64,000 bases of DNA from CAZSRX01 sp964609675 [NCBI: uncultured Bacteroidota bacterium] (lineage in GTDB: Bacteria > CLD3 > SB21): NCBI GenBank assembly GCA_964609675.1, contig CAZSRX010000020.1, positions 1-64,000 on the forward strand, read 5' to 3'. The number at the start of each line of letters is the position of its first letter. Within the stretch, counting starts at the first letter, position 1. This document shows, piece by piece, positions 40,401 to 47,774 of this stretch. The notes beneath the pieces were generated by a model. It had not been told where the DNA came from. It saw only the letters and a program-made list of their open reading frames with translations, and did not search any database. Both the position numbers and the translations under genes were made by a program.

Positions 40401-40547
40401 CAGGCCCTCGTTCTCGAATTTCTCAACTTTTTTCCAGTCAGACGGATAAGTATCGCCGGGTTTATAGTTCAGCCATTCTTTTTGACCCGCTCCGGTAAAA
40501 ACAAAAACTACGAGCGCGGTAACCAGCAATGTAATCGGGCCTTTCAT
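34419..40547 (-). CDS. Giant alpha-2-macroglobulin family protein
   Basis: A 2042-residue exported protein resembling bacterial protease-trap alpha-2-macroglobulins. It has an N-terminal signal peptide without a lipobox, a helical region to about 380, and then repeated macroglobulin Ig-like domains. These include the MG2 motif R-P-G-Q-T-V-Y-F-K-G near 612. A Pro/Asp-rich linker (P-P-P-P-P-K) near 1230 may be the bait region, followed by the A2M domain (A-L-T-R-W-K near 1302). The thioester motif is intact: C1502-T-E-Q1505, followed by a long helical toroid. It therefore should form a reactive thioester. No PbpC-like gene is adjacent, unlike the E. coli YfhM arrangement. It ends at a strong terminator. 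Confidence 0.9.
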   Translation of the reverse strand: MKGPITLLVTALVVFVFTGAGQKEWLNYKPGDTYPSDWKKVEKFENEGLPKSAQDVVRQIYRKAKQDRNHVQQIKAVIHLLKYIMTIEEEGLVKSIDTLEAETAAAEFPAKPVMQSLLADFYWGYYQNNRWKFYNRTEVADTVSPDIRTWSLQKLLRRVTDLYAASLSNTDSLQRTKLEWFDDVLNTEKNSKIYRPSLYDFLAHRAFDFYRNDENNLIKPVEEFELDDLRALAPAGEFIRAKFSTPDSASMKFKAVTLLQEMIRCHIDDSDPTALTDIDLIRLEYAREKAVPEDKDDAYLKTLNELEQSVRAYPIAAQVSYVLADYYFNQPEPVADASTDIKKTSNRKIAYDIAEKAASRFPKSRGAANCQALMDRIREKYLSVSLESTVPPQTPFRMMVEYRNVTNVFLRLVRLDYNQYMKSQNKEYDDRWEYYSAIKPLKAWPEKLPDPGDYINHRLEMKMDGLPLGFYAVLISADPSFKRKNNTVSVTPFWITNLSLVSENSAEFEGKKMFVMHSVTGEPLADVNVRSFYNIYDYNSRTYVWKSGPDFTTDEDGMFIMKGSENYYYYRFELKQENDFYAPLENFYIYQYKREKERDQIATKIFTDRSIYRPGQTVYFKGIIIKSDPKGLKHEVLPNKKTTVVFYDVNYQKISERSLITNAYGSFSGSFVTPTDRLNGQMHIQNESGSAYFSVEEYKRPKFEVEIKPVSKGYKLNEEVEVTGTAKAYAGSVVDNAKVQYRVVRRASFPYWYWWWGYRPTVPDKEITHGTTFTDSKGEFKVRFTAKPDKSIPPSQYPQFEYIIYADVTDVNGETRSGQSWVKIGYIALSASLDFPETVNKADTLKIRFITTNLNGEFEPAEGGFKIYKLEQPERILRSRLWADPDQFIIPKEDYVKWFTNDIYADEANWSKWKRSAALMDRRVDTKTQKELQLPEVMTYEPGIYYCVFDTKDRYGTTVKAEKYFTVFANESGQSNQVSPFYLIPVKTGGEPGEKARFIIGSAYETSKIFYRIEHQNKIVYKEWLTLNKEQKVIEIPIEEKHRGGLAVHWEMVRHNRLYTQTNNIYVPWTNKDLKIEMASFRDKLQPGANEQWKLIIRGALADKVAAELVATLYDASLDVFRPHYWSWYLMPSFYSYYYSLQSQSFKIASGTAFGYDWNKYREFYSQSYDQLNLFGLYFSYGYYHRKDFKRSMKMDSGGKAELPLAASEEFAGVNEGEKDMISIKTKKNGGDDKDEKQPPPPPKLTNGHSTETTTNDGGEAEDLSGVKIRTNLNETAFFYPHLATNENGEIILSFTIPEALTRWKFMALAHTKDLKIGQIQKTVVTQKDLMVQPNPPRFVRDGDILHFAAKVSNITDTDMTAVAQLQLFDAVTMQPVQKLFELKDLQQTVKIDKQGSAALSWKMVVPKDLQAFTYRVVAKAGDFSDGEEGTVPILPNAMLVIETMPLPIRGKQKKNFTFTKLLESGKSSTLRHERFTLEMTSNPAWYAVQALPYMMEYPYECTEQTFSRIYANSISTHIANSNPKIKRVFESWKDTKALLSNLEKNQELKYLLLQETPWVLDGQDETTRKKRLGLLFDLNMMNQSLKTAVKKLSEAQTSNGGWPWFTGMPDDRYITQHILTGFGHLKAMGVKSDYEDKIDAMCQKAVPYIDARMKEDYENLIRYKIPLNQNNLGYTQLHYLYTRSFYSNQKLESKYQEAYDYWKQQAQQYWLKWNYMAQAMIALGLHRAGDQATPKAIMKSIKEHALTSEEMGMYWNHERGYYWYNAPIETQTYLIEAFDEVMNDQESVEAMKVWLLKQKQTQDWKTTKATAEACYALLRRGVNLLASDQLVEVSLGGEKVEVRKQQLDVEKGTGYYKTSWMRDAVKPSMGKIKVEKKDEGVAWGAVYWQYFESLDKITPSETPLKLNKKLFLQKNTDKGPVLEPITDNNVIKVGDLVKVRIELKVDRAMEYIHMKDMRAAGMEPVNVLSRYKYQDGLGYYETTKDASTNFFISWLPKGTYVFEYPLRASLKGEFQNGITTIQCMYAPEFSSHSEGIKIRIE

Positions 40548-40607
40548 AAAGCCTCCTGTCTTAAAATAATTATTGTTTATGTATTGCCATTTTGTCGTAA
40601 TGCCGGC

Positions 40608-42440
40608 TTAACTATAATCGCAAAGGATACGCTCCGATAACAGGCAGGTCGCAAAAGCCGCCAGCAATTTCTGCCAACGGTTGCATTCGTCAAAGGTAAT
40701 CGTGTGGGCGCTGTATCGGAGCAGTGCGATCCGGTATTCGCGGAAATCGGGTTCCTGCGTCAGGTGTTCCGCTAACAGCTTACGTACTGTCCGGATAATC
40801 AATCCGATGGTCGCAAACGGCTCCGGCAGATCGGATGCCGCGCCATGATAACTTAAAAGTCCGGCTTCTTCCATGCGGATGGCATACCGTAAGTCCTGTT
40901 CACCGGTAATCGGGCATAAGATATATTTAATGTCGTTTTCCATTTTGGCAAAGTCATTCATGCTGTGACCAAGGCGGGTGTGAAAATAATCGATCATCCA
41001 GAAATTATGTTTGTCGTCCGAAAGCAGGTTGGCGAGGTTCAGGTCGCCGTGAACCCAGGTCAAATCGGTTTCCTTGGGCGGAAGACTCAGCCAACGGTCG
41101 GTCTGATCGTAGAACCGAGCCGGATTAGGCAAAAGGACCTCCGGAGCGTTGCCGGCCGTAAACGGCACGTTATCCCGCCCGTCAAAAGAAACGCCGAGCA
41201 GATTGGAAATGGTCGCGACAGTTTGCGCGCCGTATTCCGGGCGATATCCGTAATACTGAAACAGATTCAGGCGGTCCCGTATCGGATGCTGATACAGACG
41301 GCGGAATAACTGCTCATCCAATTCTTTGAAAACGGCCTGGATTGCGGATCGTTTCTTTTCCGGATCGTCGCCGCCCGTGATGATTTTTTTCAGGATTGTC
41401 TGAAGGGTTGTTGTTTGCGTGTTGTTCATATTTGCGAAAAAGTAGCGTATGCCGCCGAGATTCTGCATGTGGACAAATTCCTTCATCCGCGGCGACGAGG
41501 GCCCCAGAAGGTTTTCAACCGACTCCACAGCCGCCCGTTCTTTCCCGATTTTGGGATTGGTATCAATTTTCAGCACCTGGGGCACTTCAAGTTTGTTCTG
41601 GAAATCATAACTTTCCACGGCGAAAACTTTAGCGCCTGAAAAACCTCCGCCGAGCGGTTTGAGCAGGATGCGCGAGGAATCCCGGAATAAGTACCGAACA
41701 ATTTGCCGTTGTTCATCAGTCAATGGCGCCTCGGTTTGAATGGGCTGTTCATATTTAGCGTACACCGAAAAGACCTGCGCCAGATCGACGGGAATGTTCA
41801 TGAATTCCATGAATTCCGTAATAGCGTCCGTGAGGTACACGCCGAGATTCATTCGCATCGCTTGCAGGGCGTTCTGATGGTAATACCGCGACCGGCTGGC
41901 GCACAGGGAACTGCAAAGCCCGATTTCGGCATTCGGAAACCGGGAGCGCAGATCATAACAAAGATACTGCACTTTGACGTCCGTCCATACACCGATGATC
42001 CCCGCGCGGAAGACTTCATCGCGCTGTAGTCCCAGCCCCAGAATGACTGCCTCCAAACCGGTATCCACAAAGTCATTCAGACTGACGGAATTGATAACCG
42101 TGTCGCCGTTTTTTTCAGGCGCATGGATGCTCAGGGCCTCGATAAATTCTGCGCCTCCGGTATTTTTCCGACAGTGCGCGCCGAAAACTGAAAAATGCTC
42201 TTTCTGCATGGGGTCGTTTTCATCGTGCCAGTCGCGGATGTGTATCGCATGATGGCCCGACGTGCGTTTACGGTAATAGTTGGCGAGAAACAGCCTCAGG
42301 TTGCCGTATTCCGTCCCTGACTGCACCAGACGATTGGCTTCTGCGTGCCCAATATGCAGTTGGTTGGGCAACGGCTCGTCCGGCGCCAGCGGTCTGACAA
42401 AATCATTCTGCAGACATTGCGTAAACAAAATCGTTCTCAT
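40608..42440 (-). CDS. Isochorismatase-like pseudoenzyme fused to TCAD9/APH-like kinase domain
   Basis: A 610-residue two-domain protein from ATG 42440, which has AAGGA nine bases upstream (an ATG at 42464 is also possible). Residues 1-210 follow the isochorismatase/cysteine hydrolase fold (C-L-Q-N-D-F, I-R-D-W-H, F-G-A-H-C, G-V-W-T-D-V). However, the catalytic Asp is Cys9, the Lys position is Asn and the nucleophile Cys in T-D-V-C is Lys. Residues about 245-600 look like an aminoglycoside-phosphotransferase-fold kinase of the TCAD9 kind: V-L-K-I-D in the N-lobe, V-H-G-D-L-N-L-A-N in the catalytic loop and W-M-I-D-Y-F for metal. This kinase part keeps its catalytic residues. TCAD9 is described in predicted conflict systems. 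It follows a PHP gene by 49 bases. Confidence 0.72.
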   Translation of the reverse strand: MRTILFTQCLQNDFVRPLAPDEPLPNQLHIGHAEANRLVQSGTEYGNLRLFLANYYRKRTSGHHAIHIRDWHDENDPMQKEHFSVFGAHCRKNTGGAEFIEALSIHAPEKNGDTVINSVSLNDFVDTGLEAVILGLGLQRDEVFRAGIIGVWTDVKVQYLCYDLRSRFPNAEIGLCSSLCASRSRYYHQNALQAMRMNLGVYLTDAITEFMEFMNIPVDLAQVFSVYAKYEQPIQTEAPLTDEQRQIVRYLFRDSSRILLKPLGGGFSGAKVFAVESYDFQNKLEVPQVLKIDTNPKIGKERAAVESVENLLGPSSPRMKEFVHMQNLGGIRYFFANMNNTQTTTLQTILKKIITGGDDPEKKRSAIQAVFKELDEQLFRRLYQHPIRDRLNLFQYYGYRPEYGAQTVATISNLLGVSFDGRDNVPFTAGNAPEVLLPNPARFYDQTDRWLSLPPKETDLTWVHGDLNLANLLSDDKHNFWMIDYFHTRLGHSMNDFAKMENDIKYILCPITGEQDLRYAIRMEEAGLLSYHGAASDLPEPFATIGLIIRTVRKLLAEHLTQEPDFREYRIALLRYSAHTITFDECNRWQKLLAAFATCLLSERILCDYS

Positions 42441-42489
42441 GTCAGGAGGTCCTTCATCCCTCATAAGGTCTTATGCCGGCCGATGGAAA

Positions 42490-43152
42490 TTACCGGCCAT
42501 CGGGCAACCGGTGAATAGTTTCCGCATCGAAATAATAACCCTGATAATGGCCGGCCTTCAGTTCACGGATAAGGTCGTCAAGCGTACATACGGGATTAGT
42601 AAATCGGGTAAACGCCCGGCCTACGCGCTCCGGCTTATGCGCATCGGAACCGCCGGTAAACGGACGACCGTTGCGGATCAGCCAGTCAACAGCCCGCCGG
42701 TTTTCTTCCGGCGTACAGCCGCCGTTAATCCCTTCCGCTGCGGTATAGCCCTCCAGCTTTTCGAACCGTTCCATCAGCGGACAATCTATATTTTCCCGGT
42801 ACGGATGCGCGATGATACTGACGCCGTGGTTGGCGCGGATTTTGGCGAGGACTTCCTCCATTTCCAGATAACAGCCGTCAACCCGGTATGTATTCCAGGA
42901 ATCATCTTTAAGACCGATTCCGATTACATGGCCGGCGGTGGTGGATATTTCCACGGCGCGGAATATATATAGCCCGCCATTCTTTTTTCGGTCACGAATA
43001 TAAGCTTCCCAAGGCTCGGAGGCTTCATAGGAATGATGCTCCGCAATCATAATACCGTCCAGTTTTTTTCTGAGCGCTTCCTCAATGATCGGCTCGGGTT
43101 CGCTCCGGTTGTCGCCGGAATATTTGGAGTGCACATGCAAATCAATGATCAT
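42490..43152 (-). CDS. PHP-domain phosphoesterase
   Basis: A 220-residue metal-dependent phosphoesterase of the polymerase-and-histidinol-phosphatase fold. Metal-binding motifs are D-L-H-V-H-S (4-9), A-E-H-H-S, I-I-A-H-P-Y-R and G-S-D-A-H-K. Related small PHP proteins act on 5'-nucleotides, oligoribonucleotides or 3',5'-bisphosphonucleotides. It is first in a likely two-gene unit with the pseudo-isochorismatase/kinase fusion, so it may act on the product or target of that protein. A long inverted repeat lies just upstream. Confidence 0.88.
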   Translation of the reverse strand: MIIDLHVHSKYSGDNRSEPEPIIEEALRKKLDGIMIAEHHSYEASEPWEAYIRDRKKNGGLYIFRAVEISTTAGHVIGIGLKDDSWNTYRVDGCYLEMEEVLAKIRANHGVSIIAHPYRENIDCPLMERFEKLEGYTAAEGINGGCTPEENRRAVDWLIRNGRPFTGGSDAHKPERVGRAFTRFTNPVCTLDDLIRELKAGHYQGYYFDAETIHRLPDGR

Positions 43153-43251
43153 GTTTTAATATACCCTAAAAAGCAAAGCCAATCAACAGAAATTATCCGC
43201 GCCAAACGTACCGATTATTGCAGGGCAATAAAAACAAGGGTTAAAATGATA

Positions 43252-43291
43252 ATGTCCCATAAAACACGGACCACACTGTTTTATGGGACAT
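43252..43291. repeat. 15-bp perfect inverted repeat between PHP and DHH genes
   Basis: Arms ATGTCCCATAAAACA (43252-43266) and TGTTTTATGGGACAT (43277-43291) pair exactly around a 10-base loop. Neither strand has a T-run after the stem, so it is not a textbook terminator. It lies 25 bases beyond the stop of the DHH gene and 100 bases before the PHP start. It could stop transcription by another mode, bind a regulator, or be a small repeat element. Confidence 0.6.
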
Positions 43292-43315
43292 ACCGTATTC
43301 AGGCGGGATTCCGAA

Positions 43316-44227
43316 TCAGCCGTCTTTTTTCATCTTTTCGATCATTTCCCTTATTTTCGCATCGGCTTCCTTTATCTTGAATTGCGCTGTGCCCGCGCCC
43401 TTATGCCCGCCACCGCCGTATTGGGCGCAGAGTTCACCGATATCGGTCTTGGATGTACGGTTAAAGATGCTATGCCCGATAGCCGCGACCACCGTCTCGT
43501 CCTTTTTGCCGTCCATGATGCGCACCGAGATGTTCGCCTCGGGGAATAGCGTATAGATGAGGAATCGGTTGCCGGTTGGTATGTCCGCCATCCCGCGATT
43601 GTCGGTAATGATAACGTTCTTTTCAACTTTGGACGAACGTTCCATCAGCGCTTTGAATTCTTTCTCCTGTTCGAAGTACCGTTTTACGCGCTGCTTGATG
43701 TCGTGCATATTGAGAATCTCATCCACGTTGTGGGTCGCGATCAGGTCGATCATTCGGTACATCAGGTTTTTATTGCTGATGCCGTAATCGTGGTAGCGGC
43801 CCAGACCGGTGCGCGGATCCATGACATACGACAGGAGCACCCAGTCGCGCGGATCGGTAACGTCCTGAACCGACAACTGCGCCGCGTCGATTTTATCTAC
43901 CTGATTCAGCAGGTAGTCGTATTTGTGGAAGCGGTAACTTTTGTAATGATTGTACACCACGCGGGCGCAGCTCGGCGCGATTTCAAAACGCCCCTCGTAG
44001 TTATGCGGAATATCCGAGCGTTCCCCTTCGCTGCTGTGATGGTCAAACCACATTCCGCAGTTGGGATGATACGGCATATTTGTGAGAATGTCGTTCGGCG
44101 TCACCGTCACCACGCCGTCCTGAATATCCTTGGGATGCGCGAACGTGATGTTCTCGATGATCTCGACTTCTTTGAGCAGAACGGCGCACGTAAGGCCGTC
44201 AAAATCGGAACGGGTAATTAGATTCAT
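43316..44227 (-). CDS. DHH-family phosphoesterase
   Basis: A 303-residue Mn-dependent phosphoesterase. The DHH domain shows S-D-F-D-G near the start and W-F-D-H-H-S in the middle, and the DHHA1 domain ends with G-G-G-G-H-K-G-A-G. The family includes NrnA-type oligoribonuclease/pAp phosphatase, c-di-AMP phosphodiesterase and exopolyphosphatase-like proteins. The lack of GGDEF or membrane parts argues against GdpP. Substrate cannot be chosen on sequence alone. It stands alone on the minus strand with its own upstream region (44228-44378). Confidence 0.88.
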   Translation of the reverse strand: MNLITRSDFDGLTCAVLLKEVEIIENITFAHPKDIQDGVVTVTPNDILTNMPYHPNCGMWFDHHSSEGERSDIPHNYEGRFEIAPSCARVVYNHYKSYRFHKYDYLLNQVDKIDAAQLSVQDVTDPRDWVLLSYVMDPRTGLGRYHDYGISNKNLMYRMIDLIATHNVDEILNMHDIKQRVKRYFEQEKEFKALMERSSKVEKNVIITDNRGMADIPTGNRFLIYTLFPEANISVRIMDGKKDETVVAAIGHSIFNRTSKTDIGELCAQYGGGGHKGAGTAQFKIKEADAKIREMIEKMKKDG

Positions 44228-44378
44228 AAAGCGCCTCCGGGTTTAAAAGTGAGAGGGATTATGTGTTAGGTTTTATAATTGCGTTATCGCTTTGAAATAA
44301 AATTTCCGGTAAGCTTTTCAAAAATAAAAACAATTTATGAAATTCGCAAATGGAAATGCAAACCAATGAATCCGACCG

Positions 44379-45653
44379 TTATTTATCAATCACGGTCTTG
44401 GCCCCAATGGCAAAGGCCAGGCGTCTTCCGGTAATCAATCCTTCGAGATGCCCCGTTCCGAAATCGGCCTGCCACCGTCCGGTCCGCCAGCCCACGCCGC
44501 AGGCCATGTTGAATCCACGGTTATCACCGCCCATGCCGACGCCGCCCCGCACCTGAAACCGTTTGTTGATGGTATACTCCGCTCCGAAAGATAAACGCGG
44601 TGAGGCGTATTTGTTAACGTGGTATAAATGCAGTTCCGCATCGCCCGAAAAGAGCCATTGCGGCGAATACCGGTATCCCGCGCCTGCCCGTAAAAGCGCC
44701 GGCATCTGCGTGACGTATCGCTGGCCGCGGATCGTCGTATCCGTGGTAGAGGACTCATCATCAAACCGAAAAAACGTGCCGCTCCGAATGTCGAAACGGC
44801 CTTGGTCTTCCTTTGTCCGGGACGTCCAGTAAATATTCTGTATGGCGTTCCTGAGGTACAGGCCGGCCGACCACTGGTCGTTAATCTGAACCGCGGCGCC
44901 GATATGGACGCCGAAGCCGTTGCCGCCGGATGACCGCAGACACCGGTAATGTCCGTGCGAAATCAGGCTGTCGCTTTCGCGGATTTCGGCCCGCATATGT
45001 TTCAGCGTCATATTATCCATACCGTGATAATAACTGACCGTAATGCCCGCGGCCGCGTCCTGAAATGTTTTACGGAAAAACCGCCTTAAAGAATAGGCGC
45101 CGGAAACATCCGTGTGCCATACAAACTGCGTATACCCGCGCCCTTTCAATCTAAGATCTTCGGAACCCACGCGGTAAGCCGAGTCGGACCATACTGTCCG
45201 GAGCAGTTTTTTCGGCACTTGCGCATAGGCCTGGTAGGCCACGGAAAAATCGGCGGAATAGTTCTGATATTGCAGGCCGAGCGCGCGGATATCCATTTCT
45301 GCGTTGCCGTACAGCGCGGGATCGCCTCCAAAAAGACCGAGAATCCGCCGTTTATCACGCTCGTCAAGATATGCGCCGTTATACCGGTTGTAATCGGCCA
45401 CCGACAGCACGTTATTGGCCGCCCGCCCTCCGGCGTTCAGCAACGTGACGGTAATACCCTCCCGACGCGGTTCTCTCAGACCCAGTACGGCAGGATTCCA
45501 CAGCACGGCATCCGGCTTGGATACCACAGCCGTCTGCGCCCTTCCCATGCCCATTCCGCGCGGATCGGAAGCATCCGTCTGCGTATATACCCAGGCCGCG
45601 GTCCACATCCTGATCAGAAAAACCAAATAAAATAGGTTGCGCATCGGATTCAT
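44379..45653 (-). CDS. Outer-membrane beta-barrel protein (DUF5723/TraF-like)
   Basis: A 424-residue protein with a signal peptide and alternating-hydrophobic strands through to the end, as in outer-membrane barrels. The mature start D-P-R-G-M-G-M-G-R-A-Q-T-A and A-V-L-W-N-P-A resemble FadL/PorV/TraF-type barrels, and an A-D-Y-N-R-Y-N-G-A-Y-L-D-E-R-D-K segment resembles DUF5723. Its start overlaps the stop of the lipoprotein gene, so the two probably work together at the outer membrane. An in-frame ATG three codons on is also possible. No function is assigned. Confidence 0.7.
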   Translation of the reverse strand: MNPMRNLFYLVFLIRMWTAAWVYTQTDASDPRGMGMGRAQTAVVSKPDAVLWNPAVLGLREPRREGITVTLLNAGGRAANNVLSVADYNRYNGAYLDERDKRRILGLFGGDPALYGNAEMDIRALGLQYQNYSADFSVAYQAYAQVPKKLLRTVWSDSAYRVGSEDLRLKGRGYTQFVWHTDVSGAYSLRRFFRKTFQDAAAGITVSYYHGMDNMTLKHMRAEIRESDSLISHGHYRCLRSSGGNGFGVHIGAAVQINDQWSAGLYLRNAIQNIYWTSRTKEDQGRFDIRSGTFFRFDDESSTTDTTIRGQRYVTQMPALLRAGAGYRYSPQWLFSGDAELHLYHVNKYASPRLSFGAEYTINKRFQVRGGVGMGGDNRGFNMACGVGWRTGRWQADFGTGHLEGLITGRRLAFAIGAKTVIDK

Positions 45654-47728
45654 TTTACGGTATCCTCATCCACTAAGAAATCAATTTTCAGGTCCGTTTT
45701 CAGCCTGATAAAATCCGACGCGCGCACGGTGACATAACCCGGCGTGCCAAGCAGGCGAATCCGCACAGCGTTGTATTTCGGATCATGATTGCCGAGGACA
45801 TTGCGGTATTGGGACTTTTCCAGCAGATAATTCAGCGTCGTTATACTGGGCTGGTCCACAAGCCCGTCATGGTCCTGGTCAATGCCGGCGCCAATCCCGA
45901 TCGGCTCGGACGGAAATTTGAACCCCGCGTTTTGATAAAAAGTGTCATCGGAAGCATACCAGTGGTTATCCATAAAAAACTGTACGGTAATCGGTACGGG
46001 AAAATGATTCAGCAGCGTACCGGAAATATTTAATTGTTCGAATCCGTGTTCAATCCAGTCTTCGGTCTGCTCGCCCAGTTCGATGCGTCGCGGCCCCGGC
46101 GCGATGATATTGCGGGTAGTATCCACCGGCAGTCGAAATATCAGCGGCGCACGGATATGCATGGCAATAAAAAGCGAATCGGCGCTGCGGATGCTGCCGG
46201 TATCCAAACCGTTACCTACACGGGCCACACCGGACACACGGATGCGATCGGGCAAAATATTTAGCAGTGCCGCCAGCGAATCCGAATGATCATAGGTAAT
46301 GGTATCCAGACGCGATCCGGTGCCGCCGCCGGAATATTTTTTCAGAGCGCCGTTCAGCGTAATGGACCGTGAGAAACCGTTGTCCGAAACGCCGGTCAGT
46401 AGCAGCGTAAAATGCGCCGGAAATCCGATCCGGTGATCGGCAATAACCTCAAGAAACGCGGATTGGAACTGCACGCTGTCAATATACGGAATGTCTATTT
46501 CCTGGGTCCGTTCGGTGATATCCATGGTTTCTTCGACCATAATGCCGCTCAGACTCGACATTTCCAGAGAATCGAGATGCGCGCGGGCCCGCACACCCTG
46601 ACCGTTTTCAAGGGTTTTATCCGAAGCCGTTGCGCCGGGGATATACAATTCATAATTATAACAGAAATATTGTTGTCCGACCGGGGGCCGGTAGGCCGGA
46701 TTGAAATAATAACCATCGAGAGAATAACTCGCGTTGACAATATATCCCGGCACTCCGGGCATCTGAATAGAACGGAGAAAGGGTTGACCCTGCGCGTCTT
46801 TAAAATCAGGCAGTACCAGCCGCACCTCAGAAGACGCCTGAAGGTCATGATTTATGAATTCGACATGCACCTGCCCGCGGCCGACCCGGGCCTCATGAAT
46901 GACCGATTCGGTAGTGGATTTTGAAGAATCTTTTGAGACAATCTGCTGCGGTTGGTATTTACCGTTGATTTTGGCGCATTTCAGGTCGGCGCGCGTGCCT
47001 GAAAGAACGGCCTGCATGGTATCAATCAGTACCGGTGTGGCTGAGCCCGGTGATTTTCCCGATAACTGGACCCGGACTGGATTATAGAATATCGAGGGAA
47101 CCGTTAGGGTCCATGTATCCCCGCCAAAACCGTTGCCGGCATTGAGATGCCCGATTTCGAATGTATGCATTCCCAGGCCGTGTACGGTATCAATCACCGA
47201 TATCCGGATACTGTCTAATTCTACGGGTAACTGGTTAATAAGAGACACCTGAACGCTACCGCCGACCGCGATGACCATCGAAAAATGCTCAAAAACCGCA
47301 TAGTACGGAATATCGGAAAACGTAAACGGCGGCAGAGCAACATACTGGTTATGCCAGCCCGCCGAAGCCGGTAAAATACGTGTGATACCGATACGACCTG
47401 ATGAGAGTTCATTGACGTTCAGATCATTGTCAATAAAGCAATCCGACGAATCGGACTGCGGGTCCACCGTCATCGCTTCATTAACCCCGACGGCTTCGTT
47501 GCGGGATATCCGGATTAGCACGGAATCCTGAATGATTTCCAGGCGGACGGAATCCGACTCAATGTCTTTCTGCACATCGCGAACATCGTAACGGTCATTC
47601 ATGAATGGAATGGAAAAGCGCGCCGTGAAACTGGGCATACGGGGCGCCTCACAGGAGGCCAGCAACCATGCAACACATACTATCAGTCCGGCAACCGTAA
47701 ATCCATGACCCTGAAATATTTGTTTCAC
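45650..47728 (-). CDS. Large lipoprotein of unknown function
   Basis: A 692-residue lipoprotein from GTG 47728, which has AGGGGA eight bases upstream; an earlier frame to 47815 would overlap the HD-GYP gene. The signal ends at L-L-A-S-C26. The mature part is rich in beta-strand, Asp, Ser and Ile, looks like repeated Ig- or beta-sandwich domains, and includes an N-L-N-V-N-E-L-S pattern. I do not recognise a family. It overlaps the barrel gene (ATGA), so the pair may form a surface complex downstream of the c-di-GMP-type regulators. Confidence 0.72.
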   Translation of the reverse strand: MKQIFQGHGFTVAGLIVCVAWLLASCEAPRMPSFTARFSIPFMNDRYDVRDVQKDIESDSVRLEIIQDSVLIRISRNEAVGVNEAMTVDPQSDSSDCFIDNDLNVNELSSGRIGITRILPASAGWHNQYVALPPFTFSDIPYYAVFEHFSMVIAVGGSVQVSLINQLPVELDSIRISVIDTVHGLGMHTFEIGHLNAGNGFGGDTWTLTVPSIFYNPVRVQLSGKSPGSATPVLIDTMQAVLSGTRADLKCAKINGKYQPQQIVSKDSSKSTTESVIHEARVGRGQVHVEFINHDLQASSEVRLVLPDFKDAQGQPFLRSIQMPGVPGYIVNASYSLDGYYFNPAYRPPVGQQYFCYNYELYIPGATASDKTLENGQGVRARAHLDSLEMSSLSGIMVEETMDITERTQEIDIPYIDSVQFQSAFLEVIADHRIGFPAHFTLLLTGVSDNGFSRSITLNGALKKYSGGGTGSRLDTITYDHSDSLAALLNILPDRIRVSGVARVGNGLDTGSIRSADSLFIAMHIRAPLIFRLPVDTTRNIIAPGPRRIELGEQTEDWIEHGFEQLNISGTLLNHFPVPITVQFFMDNHWYASDDTFYQNAGFKFPSEPIGIGAGIDQDHDGLVDQPSITTLNYLLEKSQYRNVLGNHDPKYNAVRIRLLGTPGYVTVRASDFIRLKTDLKIDFLVDEDTVK

Positions 47729-47774
47729 TCGGCAATCCCCTTTTGATACTGAGCGATGGAGCGCTCCTACTGAT

